A DNA stretch of 64,000 nucleotides from positions 238,650 to 302,649 of the forward strand of contig NZ_JAMXIB010000003.1 in assembly GCF_024006985.1 (NCBI RefSeq), written 5' to 3'. This stretch comes from Robiginitalea marina (GTDB taxonomy: Bacteria; Bacteroidota; Bacteroidia; Flavobacteriales; Flavobacteriaceae). The notes beneath the pieces are model-generated. The model had not been told where the DNA came from. It searched no databases and saw only the letters and a program-made list of their open reading frames with translations. Positions 1-9,097 of this stretch are shown here, piece after piece; position 1 is the first letter of the stretch, and each line of letters opens with the position of its first letter. The translations under genes were made by a program, and so were the position numbers.

Positions 1-21
1 CAAAACCCTAAAGAAATCCGT

Positions 22-1008
22 ATGTCAGCAGCCGTTGAACCCATCTTGCAAGAGAACGCCGATCGTTTTGTGATTTTTCCCATCCAGCACCACGACCTGT
101 GGGAATGGTATAAGAAATGCGAGGCCTGTTTCTGGACGGCTGAGGAAATCGACCTCCACCAGGACCTGAGCGACTGGAACAACAAGCTCAACGACGACGA
201 GCGTTACTTCATCAAGCATATCCTTGCCTTTTTTGCTGCCTCAGACGGGATTGTAAACGAAAACCTGGCGGAGAATTTCGTAAACGAGGTACAGTATTCC
301 GAAGCAAAGTTTTTTTACGGGTTCCAGATCATGATGGAGAACATCCACTCCGAAACCTATTCCCTGCTCATCGACACCTATGTGAAGGATGAGAAGGAGA
401 AGAATGTCCTGTTCAAGGCCATCGAAAATTTTCCCGCCATAAAGAAAAAAGCAGACTGGGCCCTGAAGTGGATTGAATCCCCCAGTTTTGCGGAGCGGTT
501 GATCGCCTTTGCCGCCGTGGAGGGGATATTCTTTTCCGGGGCATTCTGTTCCATCTTCTGGCTGAAAAAACGCGGCCTGATGCCCGGCCTGACCTTCTCA
601 AACGAACTCATTTCGAGGGATGAGGGGATGCACTGCGATTACGCCGTACACCTTCATAACCACCACCTGGTGAACAAGGTGCCGAAAGAGCGGATTACGG
701 AAATTATAGTGGATGCCCTGAACATAGAACGGGAATTCATTACCGAATCCCTGCCGGTCAGCCTTATCGGCATGAACGCCAAGCTCATGACCCAGTACCT
801 GGAATTCGTCACCGACCGGTTGCTGGTGGAGTTGGAGTGCGAAAAGGTCTATAATGCCACTAACCCGTTCGATTTCATGGACATGATATCCCTGCAGGGC
901 AAGACCAATTTCTTCGAGAAACGGGTTTCCGAGTACCAGAAGGCCGGGGTGCTGAACAAGGAAAAGGACCAGGATGCCCAGAAGATCAGTTTTGACGCGG
1001 ATTTCTGA
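22..1008 (+). CDS. nrdB: Ribonucleoside-diphosphate reductase, beta subunit (class I)
   Basis: Encodes the 328-aa radical-generating R2 subunit, which supplies the tyrosyl radical for reduction of ribonucleoside diphosphates to deoxy forms. Visible di-iron ligands include D44 in [10 protein letters not shown]106 and H109 in [10 protein letters not shown] (with candidate radical tyrosine Y113), and the later EGIFFSG and [10 protein letters not shown] segments. The C-terminus ends in FDADF, the acidic-aromatic tail by which R2 docks on R1. Length and sequence resemble eukaryote-like class Ia R2. nrdA follows after about 100 nt, so the two probably form one operon. The promoter is mostly outside the window. 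Confidence 0.97.
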   Translation: MSAAVEPILQENADRFVIFPIQHHDLWEWYKKCEACFWTAEEIDLHQDLSDWNNKLNDDERYFIKHILAFFAASDGIVNENLAENFVNEVQYSEAKFFYGFQIMMENIHSETYSLLIDTYVKDEKEKNVLFKAIENFPAIKKKADWALKWIESPSFAERLIAFAAVEGIFFSGAFCSIFWLKKRGLMPGLTFSNELISRDEGMHCDYAVHLHNHHLVNKVPKERITEIIVDALNIEREFITESLPVSLIGMNAKLMTQYLEFVTDRLLVELECEKVYNATNPFDFMDMISLQGKTNFFEKRVSEYQKAGVLNKEKDQDAQKISFDADF

Positions 1009-1108
1009 ACCACTGCCACCCGGCGCACTCCAATGCGTCACCGGAAGGCTTATCGATAACAACAGGAACTAGGAGCAACTCAGCAACCACTAAACCAATA
1101 GCAGCAAC

Positions 1109-3580
1109 ATGTATGTAGTAAAGAGAGATGGACGGAAAGAGCCGGTGATGTTCGATAAAATCACTGCGCGCATTCGCAAATTGTGTTACGGCCTTAACGA
1201 CCTGGTCGATCCGGTTAAGGTGGCCATGAGGGTCATCGAGGGCCTCTACGACGGGGTAACGACTTCCGAACTGGACAACCTGGCAGCGGAAATCGCGGCG
1301 ACCATGACCACCACACATCCCGACTACGCCAAGCTCGCGGCGCGCATCTCGGTGTCCAACCTGCATAAGAACACCAAGAAGTCCTTCTCAGAGGCCATGA
1401 AGGACCTTTACGAGTACGTGAACCCGCGCACGGGCAAAAAGGCCCCGTTGCTTTCCGACGAGGTGTTCGCCGTGGTGAGCCGGCATGCCGAGGAGCTCGA
1501 TTCCACCATCATCTACAACCGCGACTTTGGCTATGATTACTTCGGGTTCAAGACCCTGGAGCGCTCCTACCTGCTCAAGATCAACGGAAAAATCGCAGAG
1601 CGCCCCCAGCATATGCTGATGCGGGTGGCTGTGGGCATCCACCTCGATGACATGGAGGCCGTAAAGGAGACCTACGAGTTGATGAGCAAAAAGTATTTTA
1701 CCCACGCCACCCCGACCCTGTTCAATTCGGGTACGCCCAAGCCCCAAATGTCGTCCTGTTTCCTGCTGGCCATGAAAGAAGACAGCATTGACGGGATTTA
1801 CGACACCCTGAAGCAAACAGCCAAGATTTCCCAGTCTGCAGGGGGCATTGGGTTGTCCGTGCATAATATCCGGGCCACGGGATCTTACATCGGGGGGACC
1901 AATGGCACCTCGAACGGCCTCGTACCGATGCTCCGGGTTTTCAACGATACCGCCCGGTATGTTGACCAGGGCGGAGGAAAGCGCAAGGGGAGTTTTGCCA
2001 TCTACCTGGAACCCTGGCATGCCGATATTTACGACTTCCTGGAATTGAAGAAAAACCACGGGAAAGAGGAGATGCGGGCCAGGGACCTGTTCTACGCCCT
2101 CTGGATCCCAGACCTTTTCATGAAGCGGGTGGAAGCAGACGGGCAGTGGACCCTGATGTGCCCGAACGAATGCCCCGGGCTATTTACCACCCATAGCGAA
2201 GAATTTGAGGCCCTATACACCCGGTACGAAGAGGAGGGAAAAGGGCGCAAGACCATCCGCGCCAGGGACCTTTGGGAAAAAATCCTCGAATCGCAGATAG
2301 AGACGGGTACCCCGTACATGCTCTACAAAGATGCCGCCAACCGCAAAAGCAACCAGAAAAACCTGGGGACCATCCGCTCCTCAAACCTCTGTACGGAGAT
2401 CATCGAATACACCGCCCCTGATGAGGTAGCCGTCTGTAACCTGGCTTCCATTGCCCTGCCGATGTTTGTCAAAAACGGCAGTTTTGACCACAAGGAGCTC
2501 TTTAAAGTGACCAAGCGGGTGACCCGCAACCTCAACCGGGTTATCGACCGGAATTATTATCCGATCAAGGAAGCGGAGAACTCCAATATGAGGCATCGCC
2601 CGGTGGGCCTTGGGGTGCAGGGCCTGGCGGACACGTTTATAATGATGCGCCTGCCCTTTACTTCCGATGAGGCCAAGAAACTGAACCAGGAAATCTTCGA
2701 GACCCTGTATTTTGCCGCGGCAACCGCCTCTATGGAACTGGCCAAAGAGGAGGGCCCGTACTCGAGCTATTCAGGTTCCCCGATTTCCCAGGGCCTCTTC
2801 CAGCACAATATGTGGGGGATTAAGGACGAGGAACTTTCCGGGCGCTGGGACTGGGACAAATTGCGCAAGAGCATCAAAAAGCACGGCGTCCGCAATTCCC
2901 TCCTGGTGGCCCCAATGCCCACGGCTTCCACCTCCCAGATCCTCGGGAATAATGAATGTTTTGAGCCCTATACCTCCAACATCTATACCCGCAGGGTGCT
3001 TTCCGGCGAATTCATCGTCGTAAACAAACACCTTTTGGAGGACCTGGTGAACCTTGGCTTATGGAATGAGGAACTAAAGCAGGAGTTGATGCGGGCAAAC
3101 GGTTCCGTACAGGACATCGATGGGATCCCTGCGGAGATCAAGGAGCTGTACAAAACCGTATGGGAGCTCAGCATGAAGGATATCATCGATATGAGCCGGC
3201 AACGGGGCTATTTCATAGACCAGAGCCAATCCCTTAACCTGTTTATGGAAAATGCCAATTACGCCAAGCTCACTTCCATGCATTTCTACGCCTGGAAGAG
3301 CGGCCTGAAAACCGGGATGTACTACCTGAGGACCAAAGCGGCCGTGGATGCCATTAAATTCACCCTCGACAATTCGAAGAAAAGTGAACCCGTTGCCGTG
3401 GTGCAGGCCCAGGAAGCGGGAGCAGACCTGACGCTGGCCGGGAACCTCAAGGTAGAGGCGACCCCCGTTCAGGCACAGGAAGGAGATACGGCGCCGATGA
3501 GCGAAGACGAAATGAAAGCCCTTATCGCACAGGCCCGGGCTGCACAGGGAGACGATGACTGCCTGATGTGCGGCTCTTAA
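1109..3580 (+). CDS. nrdA: Ribonucleoside-diphosphate reductase, alpha subunit (class I)
   Basis: The 823-aa catalytic R1 subunit reduces NDPs to dNDPs. An ATP-cone regulatory domain starts at once ([11 protein letters not shown], about residues 2-90), so dATP inhibition is likely. The ten-stranded barrel carries the expected cysteines: C217 (PQMSSCFLL), C428 (SSNLCTEI, thiyl site) and C443 (VAVCNLAS), at almost the numbering of the human enzyme. The C-terminal tail holds C818 and C821 (DDDCLMCGS), the pair that passes electrons from thioredoxin or glutaredoxin. It lies downstream of nrdB and is followed by a strong hairpin terminator at 3641-3684. Confidence 0.97.
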   Translation: MYVVKRDGRKEPVMFDKITARIRKLCYGLNDLVDPVKVAMRVIEGLYDGVTTSELDNLAAEIAATMTTTHPDYAKLAARISVSNLHKNTKKSFSEAMKDLYEYVNPRTGKKAPLLSDEVFAVVSRHAEELDSTIIYNRDFGYDYFGFKTLERSYLLKINGKIAERPQHMLMRVAVGIHLDDMEAVKETYELMSKKYFTHATPTLFNSGTPKPQMSSCFLLAMKEDSIDGIYDTLKQTAKISQSAGGIGLSVHNIRATGSYIGGTNGTSNGLVPMLRVFNDTARYVDQGGGKRKGSFAIYLEPWHADIYDFLELKKNHGKEEMRARDLFYALWIPDLFMKRVEADGQWTLMCPNECPGLFTTHSEEFEALYTRYEEEGKGRKTIRARDLWEKILESQIETGTPYMLYKDAANRKSNQKNLGTIRSSNLCTEIIEYTAPDEVAVCNLASIALPMFVKNGSFDHKELFKVTKRVTRNLNRVIDRNYYPIKEAENSNMRHRPVGLGVQGLADTFIMMRLPFTSDEAKKLNQEIFETLYFAAATASMELAKEEGPYSSYSGSPISQGLFQHNMWGIKDEELSGRWDWDKLRKSIKKHGVRNSLLVAPMPTASTSQILGNNECFEPYTSNIYTRRVLSGEFIVVNKHLLEDLVNLGLWNEELKQELMRANGSVQDIDGIPAEIKELYKTVWELSMKDIIDMSRQRGYFIDQSQSLNLFMENANYAKLTSMHFYAWKSGLKTGMYYLRTKAAVDAIKFTLDNSKKSEPVAVVQAQEAGADLTLAGNLKVEATPVQAQEGDTAPMSEDEMKALIAQARAAQGDDDCLMCGS

Positions 3581-3640
3581 GCGAAGTCCCTCCCATCAGG
3601 GGCTGAAAAGGGAGAAAGTTTAGTGTTTATTTCAAGTGAG

Positions 3641-3684
3641 GATGCCTCAGCAAGGCCGGATCGGCTTTCTGGGGCATTCTTTTT
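3641..3684 (+). terminator. Rho-independent terminator after nrdA
   Basis: A long imperfect stem pairs 3641-3657 with 3661-3677 around the loop GAT and allows G-T pairs. It is followed by a T-rich run (CTTTTT). It lies 60 nt past the nrdA stop and points in the nrd direction. Confidence 0.75.
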
Positions 3685-3706
3685 GGCCCGGTTGGGGGGC
3701 AGCACC

Positions 3707-3793
3707 TTATTTTTCCAACAGGGGTTTTATCAAGTTTCGCCCGGCCAGGAAGATAAGGAGATAGACCATCAAAAGGATGAGGTAGTGGTCCAT
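3707..3793 (-). CDS. Putative 28-aa single-span membrane peptide
   Basis: A very short frame encodes a peptide that starts MDHYLILLMVYLLIFLAG and ends with basic residues (KPLLEK). It looks like one transmembrane helix with a positively charged tail. I do not recognise a family. It lies downstream of, and on the same strand as, the GMC/isomerase operon and another tiny membrane frame at 3868-4020. Both peptides begin MD and have a similar YLL-rich helix, which slightly favours real genes. No strong ribosome-binding site is visible, which is common in Bacteroidota. It could equally be chance. Confidence 0.35.
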   Translation of the reverse strand: MDHYLILLMVYLLIFLAGRNLIKPLLEK

Positions 3794-3867
3794 GTCAGCA
3801 ATACCTAAAAGGGTTTAATTAAATACGGTAAAAAACCCCGATTTGGATTACCGCCTTTCCATTTTGC

Positions 3868-4020
3868 CTACTCCGGGCCCACTCGCTGGTCTGAGGCGGA
3901 CTCCCTCACAGGGCCGGAAGGGGAAGGCTCCTGGAAAAAGGAACGATAGACAAAACTGACTAACAGGTAGAGGATGGCATAGCTGGCCAGTACCAGCAGG
4001 TAGGTGTTCATTGGGTCCAT
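3868..4020 (-). CDS. Putative 50-aa small membrane protein
   Basis: The start chosen is the ATG giving MDPMNTYLLVLASYAIL; a second ATG lies three codons later. Residues 6-26 form one hydrophobic segment, followed by a basic/aromatic boundary (VYRSFF) and a polar tail rich in proline, serine and acidic residues. I do not recognise the family. It sits 112 nt downstream of the isomerase gene on the same strand, so it could be the tail of that operon or an independent gene. It resembles the peptide at 3707-3793 in start and helix. Without one of these two short frames, 3685-4132 would be an unexplained gap. Confidence 0.45.
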   Translation of the reverse strand: MDPMNTYLLVLASYAILYLLVSFVYRSFFQEPSPSGPVRESASDQRVGPE

Positions 4021-4132
4021 AAGCAGGATAGATTTGGGTTCTATCGGTTCCCCCAAACCCCATATCGGGCCGGGTTACCAGGGGCAAAGTAGCACAAAAA
4101 TCGTTGCGATACCGAACTTTTCGATAAACTGC

Positions 4133-5044
4133 TCAGGGGTCCACGTCCCTGTAGGCCCTGATTACTGCTGTTTCCCCTTCCCTGCCTTCGATGGAATTTC
4201 CGTGCTCCATACCCAGGATACCGGCATACCCTTTCTCATGGAGGAATCGGAACACATTGGCGTAATGGATTTCCCCGGTTCCCGGTTCCTTACGCCCCGG
4301 ATTGTCCCCAATTTGGAAGTAGGCGATTTCATCCCAGCAGGCGCTGATGTTTGGAAGGAGATTCCCTTCCTGTACCTGCTGGTGGTAAATGTCGAAGAGG
4401 ATTTTGCAGGAGGGTGAAGCCACCGCCCTGCAAATTTCATAGGCCTGGGGGGAGCCTGTAAGGAAAAGGCCGGGGTGGTCCCTGAAGTTGAGGGGCTCCA
4501 GGACCATGACCAGGCCATGGGGCTCCAGGATTTCCGATGCCCTTTTCAGGCTTTCGATAACGTGGGCAGTTTGGTAGCCCATGGACTGACTTAGGTCCAC
4601 ATGCCCCGGAACCACAGTCATCCAGGTCGCACCCACCCGTTTTGCCACATCCACCGAGGATTCGATTTCCTTCAGGAAGGTTTCGCGGCCTGAGGGGTCG
4701 CCAGAAGCCAGGTTGGCCTCGCTCCAGGCGATGGTATGGGCCACAAAGACCCCCATCCTGATCCCCCGTTCCGCCATAACCTTCCCCATTTGCTCCTGTT
4801 CGGCCACGGGCCGCAACCGCATGTCGTTGTCCTCGAAAGCCGTGAAGCCCTGGTCTGCCATGAAATGCAGCTGGTCGAGGAGGTTATCCCCGGCATGGGC
4901 ACGGAACATCCCGGGATGGGGGGCGAATTGCAACCGGAAGGGGTCAGCGGGGGGTATTCCGGGACTCCCAAAAACAAAAGGGCCCCCCGCCGAAACAAAG
5001 CCGGCGGCAAGCCCTGAATTCTTCATGAAGTTCCTGCGTTTCAA
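4133..5044 (-). CDS. Exported hydroxypyruvate isomerase-like TIM-barrel protein
   Basis: A 303-aa xylose-isomerase-like TIM barrel closest in pattern to hydroxypyruvate isomerase (Hyi). Likely active-site residues are E183 (VLEPLNFRDHPG), D218 and H221 (KILFDIYHQQ), Q244 and E280 (LGMEHGNS). The N-terminus MKRRNFMKNSGLAAG looks like a twin-arginine export signal, unlike cytosolic Hyi. The start used is a TTG 11 nt after the upstream stop. The first ATG (5026) would delete the KRRNF motif, so TTG is preferred. It is third in the operon after the GMC oxidoreductase and its small subunit, so a periplasmic step on an oxidised sugar is likely. The true substrate is unknown. Confidence 0.85.
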   Translation of the reverse strand: MKRRNFMKNSGLAAGFVSAGGPFVFGSPGIPPADPFRLQFAPHPGMFRAHAGDNLLDQLHFMADQGFTAFEDNDMRLRPVAEQEQMGKVMAERGIRMGVFVAHTIAWSEANLASGDPSGRETFLKEIESSVDVAKRVGATWMTVVPGHVDLSQSMGYQTAHVIESLKRASEILEPHGLVMVLEPLNFRDHPGLFLTGSPQAYEICRAVASPSCKILFDIYHQQVQEGNLLPNISACWDEIAYFQIGDNPGRKEPGTGEIHYANVFRFLHEKGYAGILGMEHGNSIEGREGETAVIRAYRDVDP

Positions 5045-5055
5045 ATGCGGTTTCC

Positions 5056-5706
5056 CTACAGTGACCAGGCTTTGCCGCCGGTTAGTTCATCGAGGTCACC
5101 ACACCCGATATACTGCCCCGGGATGGAAAGGTAGGCCAATACCTGTTCCCCTACCTGTTCAGTGTTTTTGTAGGCCCAAATCACGGCATCGCGGTACTGG
5201 GTGGCGAAGGCCGTGCGGGACACTTCCTCGTCCAGTTCGGCCGTCCTCCCTTCCGCTACGGCCTTGTTGTAGGTCATGAGCGTATCGAAGAGTTGTTTTT
5301 CCTCCTCTTTTTCCCGCTTTTTCAGGCCGGCGGCCAATACGGGCTCGAGGTCTTCCGGTGTCAGGTCGGCGGCGGCTGCCTTACCGGAATCGGCCAGCGC
5401 TTTTTCTATGAACCGGCTTAACCCCATTTTCATAAACTCCTGTTCCTGAATCTCGGAAACCTCGTTCATATACTGGTCGATAAATTGGGGTACCCCTACT
5501 TCCGAGGCTGATGGGGTATCGGTTTTGGGCAGGATCAGGTCGGCCAGGCCACTGAGGACCATCCCTTCCTCAGGACTGAAAAAAACAGGGATCCAGTCCG
5601 GGGTGGTTTCCTGCCTGCAACTTTGCATCAGGCTGATGAGCGTCGGGGTCGCCACAGTATACCCCAGGGCAAGCCCCATATTTTTAAGTGCTACTCTTCT
5701 GTCCAT
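5056..5706 (-). CDS. Gluconate 2-dehydrogenase subunit 3 family protein
   Basis: A 216-aa protein of the small-subunit family that escorts or stabilises periplasmic GMC-type dehydrogenases. The start MDRRVALKNMGLALG carries a twin-arginine-type signal followed by a hydrophobic stretch. The mature part has the helical pattern of the family (GMVLSGLADLILPKTDTPSA, then VPQFIDQYMNEV). Its ATG overlaps the stop of the GMC gene by one base (TAATG), a strong sign of translational coupling and a stable complex. Such subunits often bring a folded partner through the Tat pore. No cytochrome c gene follows here, so the electron acceptor is not evident. Confidence 0.88.
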   Translation of the reverse strand: MDRRVALKNMGLALGYTVATPTLISLMQSCRQETTPDWIPVFFSPEEGMVLSGLADLILPKTDTPSASEVGVPQFIDQYMNEVSEIQEQEFMKMGLSRFIEKALADSGKAAAADLTPEDLEPVLAAGLKKREKEEEKQLFDTLMTYNKAVAEGRTAELDEEVSRTAFATQYRDAVIWAYKNTEQVGEQVLAYLSIPGQYIGCGDLDELTGGKAWSL

Positions 5707-7424
5707 TATATCGTTCCTTTTTTGAGTTCTTGAATGGCGTGGCTGGCAGCCCGGGCCGTGAAGGCCATATAGGTCAGGGAAGGGTTCACGCAGGAGGCAG
5801 AGGTCATAAAGGCCCCGTCGGTCACATACACGTTCTTCACGGCATGGATTTGGTTCCATCCGTTAAGCACGGAGGTTTTGGGGTCGCGCCCCATCCGGGC
5901 CGTCCCCATTTCGTGGATCCCAAGGCCCAGGGCCCCGGGGTTGTCGAAGGGCTCCACATCGCGGAGGCCGGCTTTTTCGAGCATGGCCACCGCCTGTTCT
6001 TTCATGTCTTCCCGCATTTTCCATTCGTTCTCCCTGAATTCGGCATCGAAGGTTACCGTGGGCATCCCCCACTGGTCAAGGTTGTCGTAATCGAGGTACA
6101 TGCGGTTGTCTTCATAGGGCAGGACTTCGCCGAACCCGCCGATGCCGAAGGTCCACCCCCCGGGTTTCAGGATAGCTTCCTTCAGGTCTTTCCCGTGGGA
6201 AAGTTCTTTGATGGTGTCTTGCCAGTCGCCCCGGCTGGCGCCGCCCTGGTAGCCATACCCGCGGATGAATTTGTCGGTATCAGAGTTCCCGCCCAGGTTG
6301 CGGAACCGTGGGATGTAGACCCCGTTGGGCTTGCGGCCCTTGTAATATTTGTCATCAAAACCGTCGAATTTGCCGCCGGCGCCCACCCCGAGGTGGTGGT
6401 CCATGATGTTGCGGCCCAGCTGGTCGGAATCGTTCCCCATCCCGTTCGGGAAACGGTCCGATTTGGACTGCATCAGGATGGCGGTGGAGGCCATTGAGGA
6501 GGCACAAAGGAAGATCACTTTCGCCCGGAATTCGTATTTCTCCTTCGTCACGCGGTCGATCACCTTTACCCCGGTGGCCTTTTGGGTGTCCGGGTCGTAC
6601 ATCACTTCATAGACGATAGAGTCCGGGCGCAGGGTCATGTTCCCGGTGGCTTCTGCTGCCGGCAGCGTGGAGGAGTTGCTGCTGAAGTACGCCCCGAACG
6701 GACACCCGCGGATACAGCGGTTGCGAAACTGGCAACGCTGCCGGTTCTTCCCGCCGAATTCCTTGTCGCTATTGATATGGGCTACCCGCCCTGCGGTGAT
6801 TACCCGCCCGTCAAAATGCTCAGCAACCTTTTCGCGCACGTGCTGTTCCACACAGTTGAGCTCCATCATGGGCTCAAAGATGCCGTCTGGCAGTTGAGAA
6901 AGCCCCAGGTTTTCACCGGAGACCCCGATGTAGGCCTCCACCTTGTCGTACCAGGGTGCAATATCTTTATAGCGGACGGGCCAGTCCACGGCGATCCCGT
7001 CCCTCAGGTTGGCCTCGAAGTCCATGGCACTCCAGCGGTAACTATGGCGCCCCCACATGATGGAGCGTCCCCCAACGTGGTATCCCCGCATCCAGTCGAA
7101 GCGTTTGACCTCGTTGTATGGGTGTTCAATATCATCCACAAACCAGAAATTATGGGGGGCCTTCACGGTGTACCCGGTGCGGGCCTGCTTTTCCTGTCGC
7201 GCCTTTTCTTCTCGGGGCAGTTCCCCCCCGTTTGGGAAATCCCAGTTATCCATATGGGCGGTGGGGTAATCCTTGATGTGCTCCACCATCCTGCCCCGTT
7301 CCAGGACCAGGGTTTTCAGGCCGCCTTCGCACAATTCCTTGGCCGCCCAGCCCCCGCTGACTCCGGTACCCACCACAATCGCATCGTAGGATTCCTGTTC
7401 TTCGTTGTAATAGAACTTGCTCAT
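5706..7424 (-). CDS. GMC-family FAD oxidoreductase
   Basis: A 572-aa flavoprotein of the glucose-methanol-choline family that oxidises a sugar hydroxyl group. The FAD Rossmann motif VGTGVSGG lies near residue 18, and the conserved HEMGTARMG and SCVNPSLT motifs place candidate catalytic residues at H504 and N547. A cysteine cluster (CQFRNRCIRGCPFG) is typical of the gluconate/sorbosone dehydrogenase branch. It has no signal peptide of its own, which fits co-export with the Tat-signalled subunit encoded next. It is the first gene of the leftward operon. With the DUF1080 and Gfo/Idh genes nearby, I infer C3 oxidation of a glycoside; the substrate is unproven. Confidence 0.9.
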   Translation of the reverse strand: MSKFYYNEEQESYDAIVVGTGVSGGWAAKELCEGGLKTLVLERGRMVEHIKDYPTAHMDNWDFPNGGELPREEKARQEKQARTGYTVKAPHNFWFVDDIEHPYNEVKRFDWMRGYHVGGRSIMWGRHSYRWSAMDFEANLRDGIAVDWPVRYKDIAPWYDKVEAYIGVSGENLGLSQLPDGIFEPMMELNCVEQHVREKVAEHFDGRVITAGRVAHINSDKEFGGKNRQRCQFRNRCIRGCPFGAYFSSNSSTLPAAEATGNMTLRPDSIVYEVMYDPDTQKATGVKVIDRVTKEKYEFRAKVIFLCASSMASTAILMQSKSDRFPNGMGNDSDQLGRNIMDHHLGVGAGGKFDGFDDKYYKGRKPNGVYIPRFRNLGGNSDTDKFIRGYGYQGGASRGDWQDTIKELSHGKDLKEAILKPGGWTFGIGGFGEVLPYEDNRMYLDYDNLDQWGMPTVTFDAEFRENEWKMREDMKEQAVAMLEKAGLRDVEPFDNPGALGLGIHEMGTARMGRDPKTSVLNGWNQIHAVKNVYVTDGAFMTSASCVNPSLTYMAFTARAASHAIQELKKGTI

Positions 7425-7620
7425 GAAAAAGGTTTGTTTAGCTTCTAAAAGTATTAAATATTAAATTAATTTTCTACATTTAAAATCTGTTAAATCAAAG
7501 GGCAAACCATTCAAAAGGCCCAAAAAACAAGGGCCTGTGATGGTTGGGGAACAGTTTTCCCCTTTTGTATCCCCCATTGGGAAAGCCCGCGCCAACGCGT
7601 AAAAAAAACCAGATACCTCC
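7425..7620. promoter_or_regulatory. Divergent intergenic control region of the sugar island
   Basis: A 196-bp gap separates the leftward GMC operon from the rightward isomerase/transport genes. About 7440-7500 is strongly AT-rich against a GC-rich background, as expected for two opposed promoters. I see no convincing operator palindrome and no regulator gene in the island. Confidence 0.5.
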
Positions 7621-8625
7621 ATGAAGCGAAGAGATTTTGTATCCCGTAGCGCCCAGGCCGGCGTCGCGATTTCCCTTGTGGGCCTGGCGGCCTGCAAAGA
7701 TCAGAGCAAGGCGTCCGGGGCCGGGGAGGAAACGGATGCCAACCCAGAGGCGGAGACCGGGCCATTTTTTACCTTGTCCCTGGCCCAGTGGTCCCTCCAT
7801 CGTATGATACGGGAAGGAGGGGTAGACCCTTACCAGTTTGCGGAAAAGGCAAAAGCCTGGGGATTCAGCGGGCTTGAATATGTCAGCCAGCTGTACAGCA
7901 AGGAACTAGAGGCTGCCACCTATTCCCCGGAAGCGATGCAGCGATTTGTGGACCGCTGCAATGAAGAGGCCGCGAAACATGGCCTGAAAAACGTACTGAT
8001 CATGATCGACGGGCAGGGGGACCTGGCCACCTCGGAGGAACCCGCAAGGATAGCGGCCGTGGAAAACCATTACAAATGGGTCGACGCCGCTGCAGCCATG
8101 GGGTGCCATTCTATTCGCGTGAACCTTGCCGGCAGCAGCGATCCCGAAGCCTGGGTCCCTAATTCGGTGGATGGCCTTACCCGCCTGGCGACCTATGCAG
8201 CGGGAAAGAACATCAACGTACTGGTTGAGAACCACGGGGGGCTTTCGTCCAATGCGGCCCTGCTGGCAAGGGTCATGGAGCAGGTAGGGATGCCGAATTG
8301 CGGTACCCTGCCCGATTTCGGCAATTTCTGTATCCGGCGGAATGACCCGAAAGACTGGGGCTCCGGTTGTGCTGAGGAGTACGACCGCTACCAGGGGGTC
8401 AGGGAGCTGATGCCCCATGCCAAAGCCGTCAGCGCCAAGTCGCACGATTTTGATGCTTCGGGGAATGAAACCCACACCGATTATGTGAAGATGTTGCAGA
8501 TTGTAAAAGATGCCGGGTATACCGGGTTCATCGGGGTGGAATATGAGGGTTCTGTTTTGGGGGAGGAAGCGGGCATCCTCGCCACCCGGGACCTGCTTCT
8601 GAAAGCGGCAAAATCGGTATCCTAA
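7621..8625 (+). CDS. Sugar phosphate isomerase/epimerase family lipoprotein
   Basis: A 334-aa TIM-barrel protein of the xylose-isomerase-like fold. The N-terminus combines a twin-arginine motif (MKRRDFVSRS) with a lipobox (GLAACKD, Cys25), so it is probably a membrane-anchored periplasmic enzyme. Probable metal or catalytic residues are E203 (VLVENHGG), D232 (LPDFGNF), H275 (AKSHDFD) and E307 (GVEYEG). It opens the rightward half of the island and is followed after 15 nt by a DinB gene. In related settings such proteins act on keto-sugars or cleave C-glycosides; which applies here cannot be read from sequence. Confidence 0.85.
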   Translation: MKRRDFVSRSAQAGVAISLVGLAACKDQSKASGAGEETDANPEAETGPFFTLSLAQWSLHRMIREGGVDPYQFAEKAKAWGFSGLEYVSQLYSKELEAATYSPEAMQRFVDRCNEEAAKHGLKNVLIMIDGQGDLATSEEPARIAAVENHYKWVDAAAAMGCHSIRVNLAGSSDPEAWVPNSVDGLTRLATYAAGKNINVLVENHGGLSSNAALLARVMEQVGMPNCGTLPDFGNFCIRRNDPKDWGSGCAEEYDRYQGVRELMPHAKAVSAKSHDFDASGNETHTDYVKMLQIVKDAGYTGFIGVEYEGSVLGEEAGILATRDLLLKAAKSVS

Positions 8626-8640
8626 GCCAGCAGGAGGTCT

Positions 8641-9084
8641 ATGAAAGCATTTCTGAACGAGCTTTACGATTACAATTATTATTGCAATAAAAAGCTCATT
8701 GAGGCCTGTACCGGGCTCGAGGTGGTGCCAGACGGCATTCAACGCCTTTTCTGCCATGTCCTGAACGCCCACCATAACTGGAACGCCAGGATCATGGACG
8801 TAGCGCCCCAGTTCGGGCCCTGGCAGTTGCACGAGGTGCCCGCCTGGGCAGACCTGCATTACGACAACCAGCGCAATTCTTTCGAGATCATCACCAATGC
8901 CGATCCCCTGGGAAGGCGGGTGAATTATGAGAATTCGGAAGGACGGGTTTTTTCAAATACGCTCCAGGACATCCTGTTCCACATCATCAACCACTCGACC
9001 CACCACCGCGCTCAAATCACGGCAGCTTTGCGGGCGGAGGGCCTGGAACCGCCATCCCTGGATTATATTGTCTACAAACGCTAA
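8641..9084 (+). CDS. DinB family protein
   Basis: A 147-aa four-helix-bundle protein of the DinB/YfiT metal-binding family. Histidines that could form the metal triad are visible in HVLNAHHNWN and in HIINHSTHHRAQI. DinB members include thiol-dependent transferases and many proteins of unknown function. It is packed tightly between the isomerase lipoprotein (15 nt) and the MFS permease (13 nt), so it is probably co-transcribed with the sugar genes. That may be incidental, or it may reflect detoxification of reactive keto-sugars (speculative). Confidence 0.85.
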   Translation: MKAFLNELYDYNYYCNKKLIEACTGLEVVPDGIQRLFCHVLNAHHNWNARIMDVAPQFGPWQLHEVPAWADLHYDNQRNSFEIITNADPLGRRVNYENSEGRVFSNTLQDILFHIINHSTHHRAQITAALRAEGLEPPSLDYIVYKR

Positions 9085-9097
9085 ACCAGCCAAACAC

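Noticed and set aside
3623..3808. A 61-codon plus-strand frame after nrdA
   Set aside because: It overlaps the nrdA terminator and has no recognisable features; the opposite-strand peptide is more plausible.
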